Part shown: one piece after another, positions 58,301 to 64,000 of the stretch | How positions within the stretch are numbered: position 1 is the stretch's first letter | Layout of the letters: each line of letters opens with the position of its first letter | NCBI GenBank assembly: GCA_002633005.1 | Contig: NMRA01000859.1 | Location: forward strand, 53,991 to 117,990 | Direction: 5' to 3' | DNA length: 64,000 nt | Source: Phoronis australis | Taxonomy: Eukaryota > Phoronida > Phoronidae | Made by a program: the position numbers and the translations under genes | The notes under the pieces: generated by a model | Told to the model about the DNA's origin: nothing | The model's database searches: none | Seen by the model: the letters and a program-made list of their open reading frames with translations, nothing else

Positions 58301-61300
58301 ACATATCACAATCACAGAATGTGAAATCACAGCTCTATACATACTCATATCACAATGACTGAATGTGAAATCACCGATCTATACACACACATATCACAAT
58401 CAACACTTACTGCTCCAACTCTTCACTGGTGTGAGCAAATGTGCACTGGTTGCCACGGGGACAGTTGCCCTTGGCATGGTCACGGCACATGCTCGTCTTG
58501 TACTTGGCATTGTGCACTGCTTGAACATCTGCCTTTTTGGGGGTGTGGTTAGATATGATGGACATTAGGGTGTCGACTGCAACCTTTGCCGACACCAGAG
58601 CTTCAGCTAGCATCTTCCATGAGGTGGGAGGAGCATCTGTAGATAAAAATTGAGGGCGGAGCTCATCAGTGAATGATAAACAGAAACCAAAGCTTCAGCC
58701 AGTGTCCTTCACAGCACATGGGCAGCATCACAGAAACTGTGATTGACACAAGTCATGTAAAATAAAATAATTGCAGGCAGCCTGGTACACGAATCAGACA
58801 TGCGCAGGTAGTTTGGGTTATTCCATTGAACTAAACACTTGACACATGTAACAATTCATCGAGAATGTGACATATGTCGCAAAAATCCATTTTCAAAAAA
58901 GAAACGCTACTGTTTACAATTCAAAAAGACACAACCTGAACATTTTTTTTGTTAGTCACTCTCATCAAATGTGTATGGACAGGACGTGGGTTAACTGCAC
59001 ATGACCAGTTTATTTATTAGAATACAAAACTGAAAATATGAAATACAAGAGCAATGTACAGCTTTGACAAGTGCCTGCCATTTGCATCACAGTAAATATA
59101 TATTATTAAGGGATGCTAGTCCAATCTATTTGCAAATCATCACCAGTTGTGCTCCTCTTATTATTTGCCACCAGGGGGCACTACACCAGATTTGCTTTCC
59201 TCATTAAAATCCCACATGTCAAATTGCATGAAGAACCATAAGGGAATACGACTCTTCTGCCCCGACCGGGGTTCGAGATCTTCTCAGACTCATATATATG
59301 TCACGTGATGTGGCCAAAATATGGCTTTTATAAAGACTATTAAATTATTATTTATATCATAGCAACGCACCGATTTATAACTTGCAGCACGATTATATAT
59401 ATTCCCAAGTTTAGGTGAGATGCTTACTATTTGGTCTGTTTGGATTTCTGTAATCGACTGGTGTACTAAAGCGTCTGCAAAGGTTAATAGAAAGTCCTGG
59501 GTTCGAACTCCCGTCAGGACAAAGATCTTTCCAGGTTTAAATATAGGTCACGAGATGTGGCCAACATAATATCTAATTATGACACCCATCACCCGTCCAA
59601 GTCCACTCATCCCTTAAGCTCCCATGCTACCCCTCATCATTACCCCTCCACCCCCTCCCCCACCTCTTACCACTCCCAACACAATCCCCACCCGACACTA
59701 ACCTGGGTTCATATCTATCTTGCTCAACCTTTCCAAGTGTCTACTGATATTACTCGTGTTGATGTCCTGTTTGGACCGCTGTAGTGAGAACATGAGTTCA
59801 CTGATGCTTTGTGAGAATGACTCCGAGGTCTGCAGCTGGAGAAACAGATGGTATTTTTGGGTATGCGATGGTAAATGGTCATAACAGACAACTATCCTGG
59901 GGAGAGTTCAGGAACGCTAGGACATGCACTGTGTAGAACCTGGATAAAATCTAGCCAAAATCACGTGTTCTCATTTAAAATACACTGCAACACTCATGGT
60001 CCAATTCAAATAATACTTTCAAACTTATTATTAAAAAGTGGCTGAAATTTACTCAACCATTCTTACACCTTACCAGTCTTAGTTATGTCATTTTTCATTA
60101 TTATATTAATACTCTCAATATTTAATATTACCTCTTTTTTCTTAATCAAATTTTCATCATCCTTCATCATATATATATTTTATCTGAATTCTCAACCTGT
60201 TTTAATTGTATCTTCGTTACATGTATTTAATTATTGTTTTACTAGTACTATATTTACTGTTTTATATTTTCTTGTTGAGGGCCCTCTTGGAAAGCAGTGC
60301 TGTCACTGAAGACACCACCCTCATTTTAAATATTACAAAATAAATAAATAAATAAATAAATATCGCAAAGTTTTGCTTGTTAGCGAGAATCTAGCATTAC
60401 TAAACTCTGCCCAGGGGTACAGACAATGATTTAGTTTAGGCATTGGTAAACGGTCATGAGTGAACGTTTCTAAACAGAACTGATGACTAAACCATAAGAC
60501 AGTGTAAAACTGATGGACTAGTTAGAGTGCAACTTTTACTACATACTTTGTCAATGATAGACTGCATGTGTGACTTGTGTGAAGCATCTCCATAGAGAAG
60601 AGATGACCACTGGTCAGGAGCTATCCTCAGACCGGCCTCTGTAGCTATCTGGACAATCTGAGAGTCATGTTCCCGTCGTAGCTGGTCATAGGTACGAAAC
60701 TCTTCCTTCAGCTCCATCAGAGAAGACTCCCCTTCACGTTTGGACACCTGAGGTGTAACATAATGGCAACTGTAACCATGGCAACTGATAATGATTGGAA
60801 CATCACTTGGTAATAATGAAATAAGACATACCAATAGGACACTGATGGTAATGATGAGAACACTAAATAATGCCCACCAATAGGTCACTCTATATGCTTC
60901 TGAAACACTTGTTGACGAGTAAATGCATTTCAGTTTCAGTTGAGGGGAATATTGAATATGGTACCTACGGCAAAAAAGCATATTAGCTGGCTGTGATCTT
61001 TCCCTCATTTTACTTTGAAACTTATGTTCACAAGCTAAACAAAATGCTTGCCCACACCAGGTTCTATGAAGGCATTGTGTCTTCGAAAATTAGCCATTTT
61101 AGCTTGGGATTAACAACTATAGCACTAAACTAGAATGTTACTGCCAATGAGGGCAGTCAAAATAAATATTTGCACACAGATATCTTTGACCTATAAATTT
61201 TGAATGAATGATTGGATGGCTTAGAAAAGTATTTTTTAATTGGCATGTTAGTTTAAAAGAGGACAAAGAAGTTGAAAAGCATAACTTTAGCACTATAGGA

Positions 61301-63389
61301 GAAATTAACATCTTCAAACTTGGATGAGCTTTGCACCAATTGACCTTTACCGGTGCATTTTGGAAAATTAAATGTTTAAATTTTAAAAACTGGCACATGA
61401 TGTGTTACTCAGGGGCTATCAACGTCAAGGTGTGAAAAACAAGGGAAAGATGACCGATAACGAGAGTAGAGCTCAGAGTTGCGTACGCAGTACCTAGGAC
61501 ACTACACTGTAATTGTATGATCAGTTTGCGATTGAACACTGAGATACTGCAAGTACATGTACATGAACTCAGGGATGGACACCCTTACTCATTTCAAATC
61601 ACCCACGGATGGACACCCTTACCGACTGGAGATCAACTAGGGATGGGCACAGGGGCTTCATTAAGGATTTTGAAAATAAGGTGTCCAAAATGGGGTTTCC
61701 AATATTCCAGGGCGTCCATGATTCCAACGACGTGTTACCCCCACCCCCACCATTCTCCCCCAAACACAATGAGGGTTTTTACAAAAAAAATGCCTAGCCT
61801 TGTTCATTTGAAATTTCCTTTACAGTGTGGGCGTCCAAACTGGAGAAGTTATGACTGACAGTGGCCATCCAAATGATACATTGGTTATCATTGCCAGGGC
61901 GTCCAAGAGCATAAAGAACTGATGGGCACCTATAGGAATGGAAAATCTTACACACTTCGAATAATCACTGCGCTTTAAGCTCATAAGAGGTTGTGGCCAA
62001 GGATAACAAAGACTACACTGACATCTGGTAGTCATATCATGAAACAAGAAAACAAGAGTAAGGCAACAAGCCATTAACATTATAGTATATGTTTCAAGTA
62101 ATAGTTCCAAAAATAAGGGTATCAAAGTAAGTACATCATTGTGAAAGTTTGCATTCATGCAAGTGAGTTATAACCTAACTGCATGGTACATTCACTTTAC
62201 TGGACAAACTCTTATGTCAAGATGAAGTTTTGTACACTAACACATATACATTGCTCAACTGTGGAGTAAGCTATCATAATTATACGTATGTACTATCATT
62301 CAAACACCGCATCACGCACAGTGGTTACTTTGTTACACGTATATGACTGGTCTATTGACATGTACCAGTAGTCAAGCACTAGTGTACAGCCCTAAACAAC
62401 AACAGGCCCTAAAAAGCAGCTCTGTAATACTGACACCTGGTGGTCATACCTTGAAACAGGATGCCCTATAAAGCAACTGCACAACATGACCTATGGCTGT
62501 TTTGGATGCTTGACTGAAGACACCCTGTAGCTTCTGAACTACATACAAGACAAGTACTTTGCGTGAGAGAGATGAGCCATCCTCCAGCGCCAACAGAATT
62601 AGATTAAGCACTTCTTCCTGCATAGCTGAAACATGCAAGGGAGATAATGGATTGCGCTGAGGAAACGTGATAGATGGCAGTATGGTCTTTACTGCAGCAG
62701 AAAGTACAACATACAGCTCATTGTTGAAATATTAGTGAATTTTAAGTTCAAACGTACCTCATGTTTTAACGGAAGTTTGATGAATATCCAGTCAATAGCC
62801 AAGATTTTATTAACTTCAGCAGCCGTACAAATTGCAGCTGCCAAATGCAACACTGACACACATTCACGTGCACGCACCACTGTAATGCTGACACGTACAC
62901 ACACATGCACACACGCACACACACACGCACACACACAAACCCACACACATACCAATGCAAATTACAGTGACACCTAATTAGAGGGTGCCTCTAATGTGGA
63001 CACCCCAACTACAAACACTTCAGTTTGCCCAGAGATAATGAACACATAGATATCAACCCTATCCAAGTAATAAGAGATGAGCAAATCCTACTACTTCTTG
63101 ATGACAAGACTACACTCACCTGGCCCAAGAAACTGACATCCGCGACTTCTGACAGCGGCCCAAAGATTAGCAGAGAGTTGTTGCTGGTTCTGATTTTGTA
63201 GTATCAACTCAGTGACTGTGCGTTCACCGAGAGAGCGAGCGGCTCGCATGGCACGGGACACGCCTTCATCTTCCATCAGTTGACAACAGATCAAACTGAC
63301 GAGCTTCCGCTGCATTGGTCGACTCAATTGGCCATTACAGCTGTTAGTCAGGTTGCTAGGCGACAGATTCCGTACAGACGACTTGTTGA
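46328..63389 (-). CDS. RC3H: Roquin (RC3H1/RC3H2 orthologue), 3' portion; RING exons beyond the window
   Basis: Coding exons, minus strand: 63120-63389, 62450-62625, 60547-60747, 59703-59835, 58411-58636, 57842-57961, 55551-55666, 55130-55206, 53502-53726, 52472-52554, 51720-51846, 49542-49765, (49282-49312, tentative), 47223-47295, 46328-46533; about 761 residues. Roquin binds stem-loop decay elements in mRNA 3' UTRs and recruits CCR4-NOT deadenylase in the cytoplasm. The ROQ region ([47 protein letters not shown]) and HEPN-C ([14 protein letters not shown]) are nearly identical to vertebrate Roquin. Human RNA contacts K220, K239 and R260 are conserved (SRK, ASK, SKR), as is M199, the mouse sanroque site. 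The CCCH finger is C-x7-C-x5-C-x3-H. The C-terminus keeps an [17 protein letters not shown] block. The RING and first HEPN exons are off-window. Confidence 0.93.
46835..47130 (-). repeat. Tandem repeat, about 40-45 bp (GTCAAGTCTCAAGCCAACCA)
   Basis: About seven diverged units with CAAGTCTCAAGCCAACCATAG and GTATACAATG (shown on the plus strand). Last Roquin intron. Confidence 0.75.
47590..47960 (+). repeat. Pyrimidine-rich degenerate repeat (CTCCCCTCCAAACATACC)
   Basis: C-rich units with CATACTCC, CTCCAAAC and ACTGCAGCCC give long open frames on the plus strand that are compositional. A single N at 47961 marks an uncertain base. Roquin intron. Confidence 0.65.
48636..48765 (+). mobile_element. 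tRNA-derived SINE-like repeat, copy 1
   Basis: GTCTGCACGGTTAGCAGAAG leads to a B-box-like GGTTTGGGTCC and then a tail containing TTAGGTCACGTTATGTGGCC. The same layout is seen at 59236-59330 and 59440-59570. Roquin intron, antisense to the gene. Confidence 0.5.
49042..49083 (+). repeat. Three 13-bp direct repeats CACCGAGAGGTCA
   Basis: Three adjacent copies place AGGTCA half sites every 13 bp. Roquin intron. Confidence 0.7.
49282..49312 (-). other. Tentative 31-nt microexon of Roquin
   Basis: The exon ending at 49542 is phase 2, while the exon starting at 47295 is open only in phase 0, so a 3n+1 exon is needed between them. This stretch (acceptor ttctag, donor CAG|gtggat) encodes a serine completion plus [10 protein letters not shown] and fixes the frame. 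The acceptor lacks a good pyrimidine tract; another exon may exist. Confidence 0.35.
50387..50947. mobile_element. 561-bp element with about 40-bp terminal inverted repeats
   Basis: The left end AGGGCTGTTCCAG-AAAATCTGT-TGGGAGGGGGG-AAGGCA is repeated inverted at the right end (50903-50947). Sub-terminal blocks AACCACCCRTAA also appear near both ends. No clear target duplication. Non-autonomous DNA transposon (inferred), in a Roquin intron. Confidence 0.7.
53195..53440. repeat. Tandem repeat, about 60 bp, with palindromic TATATTAATATA core
   Basis: Four to five units combine TATATTAATATAGRT, GGCCCC and AAGGYGGCCAA. The AT palindrome recurs at 53200, 53335 and, altered, at 53252 and 53412. Roquin intron. 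Confidence 0.7.
55865..56880. repeat. Tandem repeat, about 435-440 bp, two units plus partial
   Basis: CTCTTCCGGTGCATT-type boxes recur at about 55970, 56411 and 56843. Between them, AAAAATGCACCTAATGACCC and GCTCAAAATTTTAGTTTGCA recur in the same order. A single related unit lies at 61140-61400. Roquin intron. Confidence 0.8.
56240..56252 (-). promoter_or_regulatory. Perfect DR1 nuclear-receptor-type element
   Basis: The minus strand reads AGGTCAAAGGTCA, two perfect half sites spaced by one base, inside the 440-bp tandem repeat. The next unit keeps it with one change (TGACCATTGACCT near 56665). Confidence 0.35.
56968..57012 (+). repeat. GAATAA-type microsatellite
   Basis: AAGAATAAGAATAAGAATAA and slightly altered units. 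Roquin intron. Confidence 0.85.
57042..57065. repeat. Hairpin, ACTCTGCGC arms around TTACAC
   Basis: ACTCTGCGC and GCGCAGAGT are exact inverted repeats. ACTCTGCGC also occurs at 55837-55845, so these could be ends of a transposable element carrying the 440-bp repeats. Confidence 0.7.
57530..57830 (+). repeat. 40-bp minisatellite, about 7 copies
   Basis: The unit is close to AGTTATTGGTCAAGCAGTGC plus CATCTGCCTGATGATCCAGT. It starts only tens of bases 3' (gene sense) of the Roquin exon at 57842-57961. Confidence 0.9.
58130..58405 (+). repeat. Tandem repeat, about 44 bp (CACAATCACTGAATGTGAAA)
   Basis: About six units of TCACAATCACTGAATGTGAA plus TCACCGATCTATACACAC. It abuts the donor of the CCCH zinc-finger exon. 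Confidence 0.85.
59167..59183 (+). promoter_or_regulatory. CTCF-like motif
   Basis: GCCACCAGGGGGCACTA, an exact CCACCAGGGGGC core, in a Roquin intron. Motif only. Confidence 0.5.
59236..59330 (+). mobile_element. tRNA-derived SINE-like repeat, copy 2 (partial)
   Basis: It holds a B-box-like GGGGTTCGAGATC, then GATCTTCTCAG and TCACGTGATGTGGCC, as in the other copies. The 5' half is degraded. Confidence 0.45.
59440..59570 (+). mobile_element. tRNA-derived SINE-like repeat, copy 3
   Basis: GGTGTACTAAAGCGTCTGCA, then a B-box GGTTCGAACTCC, then AAAGATCTTTCCAGG and GGTCACGAGATGTGGCC. It does not fold as a full tRNA by eye, so I call it SINE rather than tRNA gene. Confidence 0.55.
59908..59995 (+). 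repeat. Dispersed repeat, copy 3 (GCTAGGAC...CACGTGTTCTCATTT)
   Basis: Blocks GCTAGGACA, AATCTAGC, ATCACGTGTTCTCATTTAAA in the order seen at 2661-2740 and 34140-34215. Confidence 0.45.
60335..60361 (+). repeat. AAAT microsatellite
   Basis: About six AAAT/AATA units. Roquin intron. Confidence 0.85.
61140..61400. repeat. Single diverged unit of the 440-bp repeat
   Basis: It keeps TTTGACCTATAAATTTTGA, GGCATGTTAGTTT and CCAATTGACCTTTACCGGTG, as in 55865-56880. Roquin intron. Confidence 0.6.
62885..62950 (+). repeat. CA-rich microsatellite
   Basis: Interrupted (ACACGC/ACACAC) run in a Roquin intron. Open frames across it are spurious. Confidence 0.9.
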
Positions 63390-64000
63390 CTGAAAGAGGA
63401 GAAAGCTGACCTCGAAAACTCACCAGAAAAGAATGATGAACAACAGTAAACAAAAACTAGTGTCAGGCAAAATAACTGCAAACGTGCAGAGTGACTGGCA
63501 AATCCCAAAGTGAAATTTGTGGTTAAATTTCATATTAAGGCCTCAAAGGTATCTAGTGACCTCTAGAGGTGGTCTAATCAATGAATGAAGGCAAAAAGTA
63601 CTCTCAGTTCACAAAAGAGAAACTTTGAGAACTGTCCTCAATAACTTAAATGCACAGCCTAGAAAACACACTAAAAGTAATCAGACAAAATGATCCACCA
63701 TTTCTTGTCATAACAGGTCATGATTCTACGTAGTCCGATGGGGAATTCCGCTGACACTCAGCGATCACGACAGGAATTGTGGCTCATTTTGTCTTATTAT
63801 TTTTGGCATGCAGACTAAGCCGCTTGACATGATGGGAAACAGTAGAAAATACGTTGAAAAAATAACCGCCAGAATTGCAGGACTGACCTGCCATGTAGGA
63901 ATGTCATCAAGGTTTTTGAATATGCAAACCAGATCTAAAGTTGTGTAAAATGTTCAAATTTTGAAAAACTTCCCGTCAAAAATTTTCTGCAAAACATTGT
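63390..64000 (-). other. Roquin intron, open at the window edge
   Basis: It follows the acceptor ctcctctttcag of the first visible Roquin exon. I found no further exon. The exons for the RING finger and first HEPN segment must lie beyond 64000. Confidence 0.7.

Noticed and set aside
59440-59520. Functional tRNA gene
   Set aside because: B box present but no complete cloverleaf; the tail is shared with two other copies, which indicates a SINE.
62689-62977. Open frames across the CA-rich tract on both strands
   Set aside because: Simple-sequence translation; no exon signals fit the Roquin frame.

Overview
The window is animal nuclear DNA. It holds four multi-exon genes with GT-AG introns (one GC-AG), many minisatellites and short DNA-transposon remnants, and two assembly gaps (54 N at 2559-2612, one N at 47961). 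The protein families and vertebrate-like gene structures suggest an invertebrate bilaterian. A lancelet-like or other invertebrate deuterostome is plausible but not proven. I rebuilt the genes by hand from splice signals, reading-frame phase and recalled family sequences. No alignment was run.

Layout. (1) 1-2091: upstream DNA with a possible transposase-like fragment and no convincing gene. (2) 2092-20055, plus strand: a 19-exon guanylate-binding-protein (GBP) family GTPase of about 794 residues. It has a predicted N-terminal signal peptide and a hydrophobic C-terminus instead of a CaaX box, so it appears to be a secretory-pathway GBP-like protein. (3) 22534-30596, minus strand: SURF4, the ER export cargo receptor, 4 exons, 270 residues, complete. 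(4) 30992-43697, plus strand: TADA1, a SAGA coactivator subunit, 8 exons, 325 residues, complete. (5) 46328-63389, minus strand: the 3' part of a Roquin gene (RC3H family), about 14-15 exons and 761 residues covering ROQ, HEPN-C, the CCCH zinc finger and the C-terminal region. The RING exons lie beyond 64000.

GBP and SURF4 converge. SURF4 and TADA1 are head to head, with 395 bp between their start codons, so they probably share a bidirectional promoter. TADA1 and Roquin converge. No pathway joins the four genes. From memory, the human orthologues of SURF4, TADA1 and RC3H1/2 lie on the related 9q33-34 and 1q24-25 regions, so the order may reflect ancient linkage.

The most unusual features are: the signal-peptide-bearing GBP; an 82-bp tandem array before TADA1 exon 7 in which each unit repeats the 3' splice site plus the start of the exon, ending in a stop; similar smaller duplications at SURF4 exon 2 and GBP exon 12; MITE families with visible target-site duplications (TTAA or 5 bp); and dispersed repeats carrying CTCF-like and nuclear-receptor DR1-like motifs.
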